From Pirellula staleyi DSM 6068 (GTDB taxonomy: Bacteria; Planctomycetota; Planctomycetia; Pirellulales; Pirellulaceae): DNA of 64,000 bases. Under the pieces are notes generated by a model that searched no databases, had not been told where the DNA came from, and was given only the letters and a program-made list of their open reading frames with translations. The stretch is from NCBI RefSeq assembly GCF_000025185.1, contig NC_013720.1, positions 3,906,001-3,970,000 of the forward strand, in the 5' to 3' direction. Positions within the stretch are counted from its first letter, which is position 1, and every line of letters starts with the position of its first letter. The position numbers were made by a program, and so were the translations under genes. Shown one piece after another: positions 30,441 to 36,938 of this stretch.

Positions 30441-30950
30441 ATGAAGATGATTGACGACATCGAAGCAAAAAGGACTGCGGTGGCTTTACTGCTTGCCGCC
30501 GCTGTTTCCGCGATTGTTTCCAATGCGAATTTTGGGCGGTCTTTATCTGCGGCGCTGAGCATTTGTTTTATGGATCGTTCCCTTAAAGATCGTCAGTTGA
30601 TTCCTGCAGATGCGGAACCGTTTTTTGCCCTCTGCGCATTTATTCTGTTGGTTTGTGCCAGTTGCTACTGGCTGTTTCGCCGTCGCCTCTTGCTAACGGA
30701 AGAAGGGGTGCGTCATTATCCGTTTCTCGCCTACCACACGAACGACTTTTTCTGGAAAGATGTCTTGTCGTGGGGTTCAAGGGTCACTTTGTTACAAGAT
30801 GACGGCGGTCACGAATATCCAAGTACACAATTCTATGTTCAACTCATAAACGGCAGAATCATTGAAGAGCCCGGATTCTCTGAAATCGATTTGGCCGCTG
30901 CACTTGAGAACCAAGTCGGCCAGCGACTCGATATTCACCCCGACAAATAG
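30441..30950 (+). CDS. Cassette 3: small membrane protein, paralogue of cassette 1
   Basis: 169 residues. Two membrane spans are visible (AVALLLAAAVSAIVSNANFG and FALCAFILLVCASCYWLFRR), then a cytoplasmic domain of about 90 residues with LLTEEGVRHYPFLAYHTNDF, FWKDVLSWGSRVTLLQDD, and TQFYVQLINGRIIEE. This organisation recurs in the frameshifted cassette 1 gene, which suggests two cassettes of common descent. The PH-like arrangement of strands (bPH2-type) is a guess from pattern only. No partner genes or known family could be named. Confidence 0.75.
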   Translation: MKMIDDIEAKRTAVALLLAAAVSAIVSNANFGRSLSAALSICFMDRSLKDRQLIPADAEPFFALCAFILLVCASCYWLFRRRLLLTEEGVRHYPFLAYHTNDFFWKDVLSWGSRVTLLQDDGGHEYPSTQFYVQLINGRIIEEPGFSEIDLAAALENQVGQRLDIHPDK

Positions 30951-30968
30951 GTTCTCAGCAGAGTATGG

Positions 30969-31057
30969 ACGTACAAGCCGATGCTCGAGATCTGTGATGT
31001 CAGGCGGATTTGAAATAGACAATCTCTTGTCGCCGCCCTGTGAACGGTGACGTTCGC
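30969..31057 (+). repeat. attC-like site 3 (diverged)
   Basis: About 88 bp. 5' GACGTACAAGCCGATGCTCG resembles the 5' arm of the better sites at alternate positions; 3' end CGGTGACGTTCGC carries a perfect GTTCGC core. Inner stem is weak (GTCAGGCGG against CGCCGCCCTG). Confidence 0.55.
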
Positions 31058-31080
31058 TTGCCTCTGTCGAACTGGTTTTA

Positions 31081-31485
31081 ATGAGTAACGCGATTTTTGC
31101 CCCTGGCTTCCGGCTATCCATCATTGATGTATTGGTACTTGTTGTTGGCACTGCGGCGATCATTTTCCTTTCGATGTACATTTGGTGGTGGGGCTTCGTT
31201 CCTGCTTTTGTGCTCGCTCATTTCTTTCTGTTCTGCAATGTTGTGCGGATGGCGAGACCCCTCGAATTGATTTGGGCTGTTGTGTTTGTCGGTCTTGCAG
31301 GGGCAACGATTGCAACTGATTCGCCTGGTTGGTTGGTCACTGCAGTCGCGTCGTTGCTTGTGACCGTGGTCGTCGTTATCGTGGAGATGCGGAAGCCTTC
31401 GTATCACGGCGTTGGCTGGCAGTGGATTAATCCCGGTCTAACAGCGTGGTGGCAAGCAAATGTCGCCAAGAGGGACGACGGGTAA
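31081..31485 (+). CDS. Cassette 4: four-span membrane protein
   Basis: 134 residues with about four hydrophobic segments (IIDVLVLVVGTAAIIFLSMY, WGFVPAFVLAHFFLFCNVV, LIWAVVFVGLAGATIAT, WLVTAVASLLVTVVVVIVEM) and a conserved-looking C-terminus RKPSYHGVGWQWINPGLTAW. The signature PSYHGVGW at the end followed by a WW motif recurs in small membrane proteins of planctomycetes, but no function is known. Flanked by attC-like sites 3 and 4. Confidence 0.75.
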   Translation: MSNAIFAPGFRLSIIDVLVLVVGTAAIIFLSMYIWWWGFVPAFVLAHFFLFCNVVRMARPLELIWAVVFVGLAGATIATDSPGWLVTAVASLLVTVVVVIVEMRKPSYHGVGWQWINPGLTAWWQANVAKRDDG

Positions 31486-31505
31486 AGCCCTGTTGCAGTT
31501 CCTCG

Positions 31506-31593
31506 GCGAACAACCGCATGCACTGGGCCGCCGTTCGGCGTTGGTTTCACAATGGGTCATCGCCAGCGGCGGCCGGTGCTGCATGACGTTCGC
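31506..31593 (+). repeat. attC site 4
   Basis: 88 bp, GCGAACAACCGCATGCACTG with GCCGCC at the 5' side, GGCGGCCGGTGCTGCATGAC and GTTCGC at the 3' side. Outer GCGAAC/GTTCGC is a perfect inverted core; inner arms pair with extrahelical bases. Nearly identical to sites 5, 7 and 8. Confidence 0.85.
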
Positions 31594-31610
31594 GTGCGGA
31601 ATCATTATTT

Positions 31611-32021
31611 ATGCCATGGAATTGCTTGCAATGCGACGAAGTCGCTGATGATATTTACGATGCTTGCTGGGCGTGCTGAGCATCACGCACAGGCACTGCG
31701 AGCCTCGATTTCCAGCATGCCGACCACTACGAGCCGACGATCTCGCCCGAAAAAACTCAATACCTACTCTGGGATCTCATGCGTTTGGTAACTGCGATGT
31801 GCTTGATTTTTGCATTCATCCGTTCGCCAAATGTGGTGACAATGATTGTAGGATTAGGTGCGATTGCGTGGCTGTTTCTCCACCTGCTCAGTTGGATCTC
31901 AACAATGCAGGTTTTCCACTGGCAACTCCAGTTCCGTGCGAGTCGAAATCGCCAACAAAGATCGCTAGAGGAAGGCGTTTCGGGTGGCGTCGAAGCGACT
32001 GAGGCGAGTTCATCCGCGTAA
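31611..32021 (+). pseudogene. Cassette 5: zinc-ribbon membrane protein gene with internal TGA
   Basis: One reading frame from ATG 31611 to the stop at 32021, interrupted by TGA at 31677-31679. Before it: MPWNCLQCDEVADDIYDACW then AC, giving two CxxC pairs (Cys 5, 8, 19, 22), a rubredoxin- or zinc-ribbon-like start. After it the same frame continues ASRTGTASLDFQHADHYEPT and two hydrophobic segments (VTAMCLIFAFIRSPNVVTM and VGLGAIAWLFLHLLSWISTM). In such ribbons the residue after CxxC is usually Gly, and GGA to TGA is a single change. An ATG at 31779 could still give a truncated membrane protein of 80 residues. Confidence 0.65.
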
Positions 32022-32121
32022 CTTGCCTTACCAAACTACCCCATCCAAGATTTGTTGCCGTGTCAACTACGCTCTGATATCTTAGTTCTCGTCGTAATCT
32101 GCATTCTTACTGCTTCGACCC

Positions 32122-32209
32122 GCGAACAAACGCATGCACCGGACCGCCGTTCGGGGTTGGTTTCACAATGGTTCATCACAAGTGGCGGCCGGTGATGTAG
32201 AACGTTCGG
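32122..32209 (+). repeat. attC site 5
   Basis: 88 bp, GCGAACAAACGCATGCACCG / GGCGGCCGGTGATGTAGAAC then GTTCGG. A good imperfect palindrome; the loop contains TTGGTTTCACAATGGTTCATC, shared almost exactly with sites 4, 7 and 8. Confidence 0.87.
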
Positions 32210-32231
32210 ACTTTGAATCCAAGAATATCGT

Positions 32232-32720
32232 ATGAACCATGATGCTTCGATCCTCGCACTAATTCAGAAGTACCAAGCGCATGTCGCTGACGCGGTTTCG
32301 CTATTCCGTCAAATGGGTATCAAAGGCAACATACTTCGTGCTTGGCGACGCTCTGCGATTCCGACATGGGCTGATGAAGGCGATAATTCGGACCCCATAA
32401 TTCCGCAACGAGGTCTGCTTAGTGACGCCCGATCGATTCGGTACTCTTTTCACGGGATAGGCTGTTCTGTCGAGTATGGCTCAGTTGTGGTCGATTTCGA
32501 TTTCGGACCAAATGGTCGTTTCGACGGCTTTGACGCATGGTGTCTTCATCTGTTTGCCGAGTCATTTCCGGAGTTCTCTGCTTTTGCGGATATCGACCTC
32601 GTCCGGACGTGCTTGTCGGATCTTGCTGAATCGGGAACAATCGCGAAAATCGAGGGCGTTGTGGGATCACACTTATACTACTTCATTGACGGGATGAGCG
32701 CTGACATAAGTCGTACGTGA
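32232..32720 (+). CDS. Cassette 6: probable DUF6896 protein
   Basis: 162 residues, cytoplasmic, starting MNHDASILALIQKYQAHVAD. The core has SIRYSFHGIGCSVEYGSVVV followed by DFDFGPNGRFDGFDAWCLHL, a pattern I associate with DUF6896 (a conserved HGxGC motif and an FDxW motif). An acidic C-terminus follows. DUF6896 proteins are often in toxin-immunity or mobile settings, but function is unproven, and the assignment is by memory. Starts 23 bp after attC site 5; lies wholly inside one cassette. Confidence 0.78.
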   Translation: MNHDASILALIQKYQAHVADAVSLFRQMGIKGNILRAWRRSAIPTWADEGDNSDPIIPQRGLLSDARSIRYSFHGIGCSVEYGSVVVDFDFGPNGRFDGFDAWCLHLFAESFPEFSAFADIDLVRTCLSDLAESGTIAKIEGVVGSHLYYFIDGMSADISRT

Positions 32721-32730
32721 ACGGCGGAGT

Positions 32731-32819
32731 CCGAACCATCGCATGCACGGGAGTGGCGGTGGCCAGCGGATTTTGGAATAAACTTCAACTCCCGCCGCCC
32801 CGTGATGCAGAACCTTCGC
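32731..32819 (+). repeat. attC-like site 6
   Basis: 89 bp. CCGAACCATCGCATGCACGG at the 5' side, CCGCCGCCCCGTGATGCAGA at the 3' side, ending ACCTTCGC, where the core GTT has become CTT. Inner arms GGGAGTGGCGG and CCCGCCGCCCC pair well. Confidence 0.7.
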
Positions 32820-32828
32820 ATTTGTACG

Positions 32829-33485
32829 ATGAATAAGAAGTCTCAACTAGACGCGATCATTCTCGCCGAGGTTCTTCGCTTACAGCGATGGGCAGGTGGA
32901 GAGCATGTTCCAGCAGATCGTATTTTCGGACTCATGAACGGATTTGAGTCCGTTGTTGATCAGGAATCGGAATCATTCGGTATCAGTCGCGATACTCAGG
33001 ATAAGGTCGAAAACCTTCTTGAGGACGTTGAGTACGGAACGCAGTCTACCGATGGAATGGCCATCAAGGATCGTCTACGTCGCGATCATGTTGCTGAATC
33101 GGACGCGGGGCGCGTCATGCAACTATGTCGGTTGCAAAGCCGATTTGTTGATAGTGTAAATGCGATTGCAAACGGCGTTGGTTCGGTGTTTGCATACATC
33201 ACTCGTCGTCGGCAGCCAGAACAGAATTGGTTTGGCTCGCTTCACTATATTGAACTGGTTGATTGCACTGAAGGCGTTCGCAAAAAACTTCACGCCGTCT
33301 TTGCTCCTGCAATCCCAAGGGTTGGGGAATATGTTACACCAGAAAATGGGCCAGCCATGCGAGTCGTAGGGGTCGATCATGTTGTTGCTTCCCAAGGCGA
33401 TGATGAATCGGTTGTACACAATATACTCATCCCACATGTCCTGCTAGAGATGGATGACAACGACGAAGTCGCGAGCAACGAATAG
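32829..33485 (+). CDS. Cassette 7: unknown cytoplasmic protein
   Basis: 218 residues from ATG 32829 (MNKKSQLDAIILAEVLRLQR). The N-terminal 110 residues are helical (AIILAEVLRLQRW, GFESVVDQESESF); the C-terminal 80 residues look like a small beta-barrel: FGSLHYIELVDCTEGVRKKL then FAPAIPRVGEYVTPENGPAM, MRVVGVDHVVAS, and IPHVLLEMDDND. No signal peptide, membrane span or recognised motif. Similar C-terminal strand patterns occur in several unnamed cassette proteins. The frame is free of interruptions and codon use resembles the other cassette genes. Confidence 0.75.
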   Translation: MNKKSQLDAIILAEVLRLQRWAGGEHVPADRIFGLMNGFESVVDQESESFGISRDTQDKVENLLEDVEYGTQSTDGMAIKDRLRRDHVAESDAGRVMQLCRLQSRFVDSVNAIANGVGSVFAYITRRRQPEQNWFGSLHYIELVDCTEGVRKKLHAVFAPAIPRVGEYVTPENGPAMRVVGVDHVVASQGDDESVVHNILIPHVLLEMDDNDEVASNE

Positions 33486-33494
33486 CAGGAACTG

Positions 33495-33585
33495 GCGAAC
33501 AACCGCATGCACCGGACCGCCGTTCGGGGTTGTTTTTTTAAAAATGGTTCATCACCAGTGGCGGCCGGTGATGCAGAACGTTCGC
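33495..33585 (+). repeat. attC site 7
   Basis: 91 bp, GCGAACAACCGCATGCACCG / GGCGGCCGGTGATGCAGAAC then GTTCGC. A T/A-rich insertion (GTTTTTTTAAAAATGG) in the loop accounts for the extra length relative to site 5. Confidence 0.87.
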
Positions 33586-33590
33586 TGCAT

Positions 33591-34004
33591 ATGGTCACTG
33601 ACGTCTATCACCTCAAGGCGTACAACTCGGAACAAGGGCTCCACAACTTGACGTTGGCGGTGCGCGAGGTCGACGATGATTACATCATCACGTGCAAGCT
33701 TCCCGACTCCGATGACTTGCTAACCGGCCAAGCAGGCGATTGTTTTGCAGCCCTACAAATCATGCGCCGAGAAGCTGAAGGACGTAACTGGAAGATTTGC
33801 TGCAAAGGGGCACGTCGGAATGTATGGCCGTCGGCAATGTCTCGGTCGATGGGCGGCGGAGTAAAGGCATACGTGCTAGAGATGGGACGGCAGGGGCGGG
33901 TGGATTCGTTGGTGGACATCTTCGATGATGACGATCCTGAATCGTATTCGTCCGTATCGGATCAAGAGGCCTTCGCTAGCGCGTGGCTTGAATCGCTTCA
34001 ATGA
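33591..34004 (+). CDS. Cassette 8: unknown cytoplasmic protein
   Basis: 137 residues from ATG 33591 (MVTDVYHLKAYNSEQGLHNL). The frame is open upstream to 33507, but that part would lie inside attC site 7, so I reject it. The central segment is DDDYIITCKLPDSDDLLTGQ, and the second half has EGRNWKICCKGARRNVWPSA followed by MGGGVKAYVLEMG and a DSLVDIFDDDDPE tail. CKGA..NVWPS with a following KAY motif recurs in integron cassette proteins I have seen, but there is no known function. No membrane segment. Confidence 0.78.
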   Translation: MVTDVYHLKAYNSEQGLHNLTLAVREVDDDYIITCKLPDSDDLLTGQAGDCFAALQIMRREAEGRNWKICCKGARRNVWPSAMSRSMGGGVKAYVLEMGRQGRVDSLVDIFDDDDPESYSSVSDQEAFASAWLESLQ

Positions 34005-34011
34005 AAGTCAG

Positions 34012-34099
34012 CGAACAACCGCATGCACCGGACCGCCGTGCGGCGTTGGTTTAACAATGGCACATCAGCGGCGGCGGTCGGTGATGGTGAGGGTTAAGC
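34012..34099 (+). repeat. attC site 8
   Basis: 88 bp, GCGAACAACCGCATGCACCG / CGGCGGCGGTCGGTGATGGT, ending in GTTAAGC at 34093-34099, which matches the general GTTRRRY core. The loop shares most of its sequence with sites 4, 5 and 7. Confidence 0.87.
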
Positions 34100-34103
34100 A
34101 CGC

Positions 34104-34727
34104 ATGACAAGTCGCTGGCAGTTCGATGACCCGCCGAATACTGCGTCGTTCACGACGAGTTTCGTACTCGACGGCGCGCCGATATTACGCGTCTACCACG
34201 ATTACGATGGCGGCTGGCAACTCCACGGACCGCCGGATAATCTCGCTACACCAGACGTTGCCCGCATCGTATCGCTCGGAAGCATGATTGCGCATGATCC
34301 GTCACTGTGCGAATTGCACGATCTGCCCAATGGTTGGCTGGCGTTTCGTAAGTCGACTAAAGATCGTTGGAAACGGCAGAAGAACAACCCGTTTCCAGCG
34401 TACGCGGAGAATGGATACTACCTCGAAGATGCCGTTTGGATGACTAAGCATCGCGACGATGTTCACCCACCCTCGGAAGAGCGACGAGACAACCTCGAAG
34501 TCGGCACTTACGTCAAGCTGCTTTTTCGATTCGCCGCCGAAGATGCCCAGCGGCGGGACAAGCAAACCGAACGGATGTGGGTACTCATCACGCACATCGA
34601 TGAAGACGGCAACTACATCGGAACTCTCGCAAGCGATCCGTACAACTCCAGCACGCTTACCTGGGGAGACACCATACAATTTCATCCGCTCCATGTCATG
34701 GAAATTCTCGAAGAGGACGGCGCATAA
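34104..34727 (+). CDS. Cassette 9: two-part protein with DUF2314-like C-terminus
   Basis: 207 residues, cytoplasmic. The N-terminal half (about 1-90) has TASFTTSFVLDGAPILRVYH then DYDGGWQLHGPPDNLATPDV and IAHDPSLCELHDLPNGWLAF; this VLDG...HD..G.WQ pattern recurs in cassette and planctomycete proteins next to DUF2185/DUF2314-type domains. The C-terminal half (about 100-205) has EVGTYVKLLFRFAAED, RMWVLITHIDEDGNYIGTLA and GDTIQFHPLHVMEILEED, a beta-rich fold resembling DUF2314. Both matches are from memory. The stop codon lies inside the start of attC site 9, a tight cassette layout. Confidence 0.78.
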   Translation: MTSRWQFDDPPNTASFTTSFVLDGAPILRVYHDYDGGWQLHGPPDNLATPDVARIVSLGSMIAHDPSLCELHDLPNGWLAFRKSTKDRWKRQKNNPFPAYAENGYYLEDAVWMTKHRDDVHPPSEERRDNLEVGTYVKLLFRFAAEDAQRRDKQTERMWVLITHIDEDGNYIGTLASDPYNSSTLTWGDTIQFHPLHVMEILEEDGA

Positions 34728-34806
34728 CAAACCGTTGCACCCGTCCGCCCAACGAGTCTTGCCGCGTGGTAGAATCATGGTCTGGCGGGTGATTGCGAAC
34801 GTTCGC
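34724..34806 (+). repeat. attC-like site 9
   Basis: 83 bp. ATAACAAACCGTTGCACCCG with TCCGCCC at the 5' side; GGCGGGTGATTGCGAACGTT then CGC at the 3' side. Different arms and loop from sites 4-8 but the same architecture; the 3' core GTTCGC is intact. Confidence 0.75.
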
Positions 34807-34832
34807 TAGTCGAGAGTGAGGAGCGTCGGAGG

Positions 34833-35693
34833 ATGCGTCGCACGACCATTTCGCTCGTTTTTGCCATGCTCACGGCTCTCCTAGCGTTTCCTGGCTCCGG
34901 TCAGGAACCAGAATCCGCAGCGGCACCTAAGGCGAAGGCCCCGTCGATCGACGAACTGTTGCTCTTCTTCCCGTCAAAGTACCCCAGGGGTGAATGGAAG
35001 CCCCAGGATCTGCAGTTCGAGGATGTATTCTTTGCTGCTGAAGACGAGACGAAACTGCATGGATGGTATTGTCCCGCCAAAGAGCCACGGGCCGTGCTGC
35101 TTGTCGCTCATGGAAACGCAGGGCACGTTGCTTCACGAGCGCCCTGGCTACGCTATTTGCAGACCCGAGCGAAGGTTTCCGTCTTCATGTTCGACTATCG
35201 GGGTTACGGGCGGAGCGAGGGAACGCCAACGGTTGAAGGGGCACTCCAGGATGCGCGGGCAGCTCGGGCAAAGCTGCGCGAACTAGCGGCCATCCAAGAC
35301 TCGGAAATGGTTCTCATGGGCGAGTCGCTAGGTGGTGCGATCGTCATTCAGTTGGCAGCCGACTCTCCGCCGCGAGGATTGATCGTGCAAAGTACTTTCT
35401 CGTCGCTGCGCGATGTTGCCGACGTTCACTACCCGAAATTATCCTGGCTCGTTCCAAGGGGCAAGCTGGACTCGGCTTCACAGATCACTCGATACCGAGG
35501 TCCGCTACTGCAAAGTCATGGCAGCGCGGATCGAACGATTCCATTCTCGTCGGGCGAAAAACTGTTTCGGTCGGCCAGTGAGCCAAAACAGTTTGTTACC
35601 ATCGACAACGCCGATCACAACAACTGGCTCACCGACGCCTATCTAAAACAGCTAGACGAATTCCTCACCCGCCTTTCCGTCGCTCGAAAATGA
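34833..35693 (+). CDS. Cassette 10: secreted alpha/beta hydrolase
   Basis: 286 residues with a signal peptide (MRRTTISLVFAMLTALLAFP, cleavage near GSGQ). An alpha/beta hydrolase of the BEM46/abhydrolase-13 type: HGNAGHV after the first core strands (oxyanion region), FDYRGYGRSEG, nucleophile elbow MGESLGGAIV, HGSADRTIP with the acid Asp, and NADHNNWL with the His. Substrate unknown. This is longer than most genes of the array and the only cassette with an obvious enzyme; it is preceded by attC site 9 and followed by a truncated attC. Confidence 0.85.
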   Translation: MRRTTISLVFAMLTALLAFPGSGQEPESAAAPKAKAPSIDELLLFFPSKYPRGEWKPQDLQFEDVFFAAEDETKLHGWYCPAKEPRAVLLVAHGNAGHVASRAPWLRYLQTRAKVSVFMFDYRGYGRSEGTPTVEGALQDARAARAKLRELAAIQDSEMVLMGESLGGAIVIQLAADSPPRGLIVQSTFSSLRDVADVHYPKLSWLVPRGKLDSASQITRYRGPLLQSHGSADRTIPFSSGEKLFRSASEPKQFVTIDNADHNNWLTDAYLKQLDEFLTRLSVARK

Positions 35694-35730
35694 GCCACCA
35701 ACCATCGCGTCCACGGAAGCGGCGTTAGGG
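35694..35730 (+). repeat. Truncated attC-like site 10
   Basis: Only the 5' arm remains (CCAACCATCGCGTCCACGGA followed by AGCGGCGTTAGGG); loop and 3' arm are missing, so GTTAGGG follows the 5' arm directly. Its 5' arm resembles site 6. The next gene starts 8 bp later. Confidence 0.55.
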
Positions 35731-35737
35731 AGCACCA

Positions 35738-36196
35738 ATGGAATCGATTGCTCACGAACTTCGTCAGGCCGCTGCCAAGCTCCGGCTGTCGCCCTCTGAA
35801 ATGCGCGAATTGCCCGAGCCGGAAAATGCCGATGTCGTTACCGCCGTACTCAGCAACTTTGTGAAGTCCGGACATCGACGCTGGTGGTGGGAAGATTTTC
35901 GAGAACCAGGAGTCGCTCGCAGATTCCACGAGGGGGATGGATGGAAACGCATTCCTGGCATTGTGCCTGACTGCATGGAACGAATATGGTTCATGGCAGA
36001 GGACGGTCGGGTGGCTCCGTATCGTGTGTATGAAACAACGGCTGAGACGGCCTCTGCTCTTGTTGGCGAATGTTCCGGTTTCGAGTATTACCTGGTCGCC
36101 AAGAATCTGAGTTGGCTAATCTGCGAGAACCATCACCATGTGGTAATCGCGATTGGTGACCAAGTAGAGCAACAGCTCGCCGCTAGTGCAGGCTAA
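35738..36196 (+). CDS. Cassette 11: probable DUF6756 protein
   Basis: 152 residues, cytoplasmic. Contains HRRWWWEDFREPGV, WKRIPGIVPDCMERIWFMAE then DGRVAPYRVYETTAETASAL, and CSGFEYYLVAKNLSWLICEN followed by HHHVVIAIG. The WWE..F, IVPD, and GFEYY.V.K...WL.CENHH pattern agrees with DUF6756 as I recall it. Starts with ATG soon after the truncated attC and ends next to another 5' attC remnant (36192). No interruptions. Function unknown. Confidence 0.78.
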   Translation: MESIAHELRQAAAKLRLSPSEMRELPEPENADVVTAVLSNFVKSGHRRWWWEDFREPGVARRFHEGDGWKRIPGIVPDCMERIWFMAEDGRVAPYRVYETTAETASALVGECSGFEYYLVAKNLSWLICENHHHVVIAIGDQVEQQLAASAG

Positions 36197-36230
36197 CGAG
36201 AAAATGCACCCGAGTTGCCGTTGGTGCCGG
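36192..36230 (+). repeat. Truncated attC-like site 11
   Basis: GCTAACGAGAAAATGCACCC followed by GAGTTGCCG, a 5' attC arm of the TAAC...GCACCCG...GCC type like site 9. No matching 3' arm is visible before the next gene at 36358, so the array may have been broken here. Confidence 0.5.
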
Positions 36231-36357
36231 ATTGGGAGTCGAGAATCGCTCGCGCTGGCTGGGGGGGATTTTGGTCGTTGGCCAGAAACCATGGTGAAAT
36301 CCACAGGGGCTCTCGCCCCCTCGTGAGGCGTGAAGGCTGGGTGGCAGAGGGGAGTGA

Positions 36358-36882
36358 GTGACGCATCTGATGGACTTGAGCCAGTTGCTAGAGGCCCGAC
36401 AGGGCCGACCGACTGAACGTCAGGCGGCGCGGAAGATCGCCACCTTCGCCGTCATTCCTGCAGCGATTTTGGGGCTGCTCACTGGGACTCAGCTGGTTGA
36501 TGTGGCCGACCCGATAGGGCGACTGCTGTGGGTCTGCACAGCGACCGCGCTGGGGGCTGGCTTCGGCGCCGCGTTCCTGGTGCTGGGGCTGTTTCACCTG
36601 TTTGGCTTCCGCTTGGTCGCCCTAATCGCCGATGCACTGGTAGGCAGTTTCATCGGCCTACTCTGCGGGGGTGCGCTAACCATGTTGCTCCTCTGGAGCA
36701 AGCTGGTTCATCCTAACCATGCGCTACTAGCGCTACTTTTGATCCCGCTCGGCGCCGTCGTTGTTCCACTCTGGCGAGCTTGGAGTGGAAACTCGCCTCC
36801 TTGCGCTGCTGCAGGGCAAGCCGCAGCAGCCCCCGATGGCGAACCAGACGCTGAGCAGGATCCTCCCGGGAGGCGGATTTAG
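36358..36882 (+). CDS. Small multi-span membrane protein
   Basis: 174 residues starting with GTG at 36358 (MTHLMDLSQLLEARQGRPTE). Four hydrophobic segments: IATFAVIPAAILGLLTGTQL, LLWVCTATALGAGFGAAFLV, LIADALVGSFIGLLCGGALT, and HALLALLLIPLGAVVVPLWR. The C-terminal 35 residues are soluble, with Pro, Ala and acidic residues. Higher GC than the cassette genes upstream, so it may be chromosomal and not part of the array. No family recognised. Confidence 0.7.
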   Translation: MTHLMDLSQLLEARQGRPTERQAARKIATFAVIPAAILGLLTGTQLVDVADPIGRLLWVCTATALGAGFGAAFLVLGLFHLFGFRLVALIADALVGSFIGLLCGGALTMLLLWSKLVHPNHALLALLLIPLGAVVVPLWRAWSGNSPPCAAAGQAAAAPDGEPDAEQDPPGRRI

Positions 36883-36938
36883 AAATCTTCACTATTTGTG
36901 CCTCTGTTCCTGCTGTCGCCCCTGTTACCGACAGCGTG

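Noticed and set aside
31677-31679. Selenocysteine codon in cassette 5
   Set aside because: No SECIS-type hairpin seen by eye and Gly at the position after CxxC is usual; a nonsense change is simpler. Left as a check in the findings.
31506-34099. CRISPR array interpretation of the recurring repeats
   Set aside because: The repeats are palindromic, about 88 bp, and separated by full-length genes, not by short spacers; no cas genes are seen.
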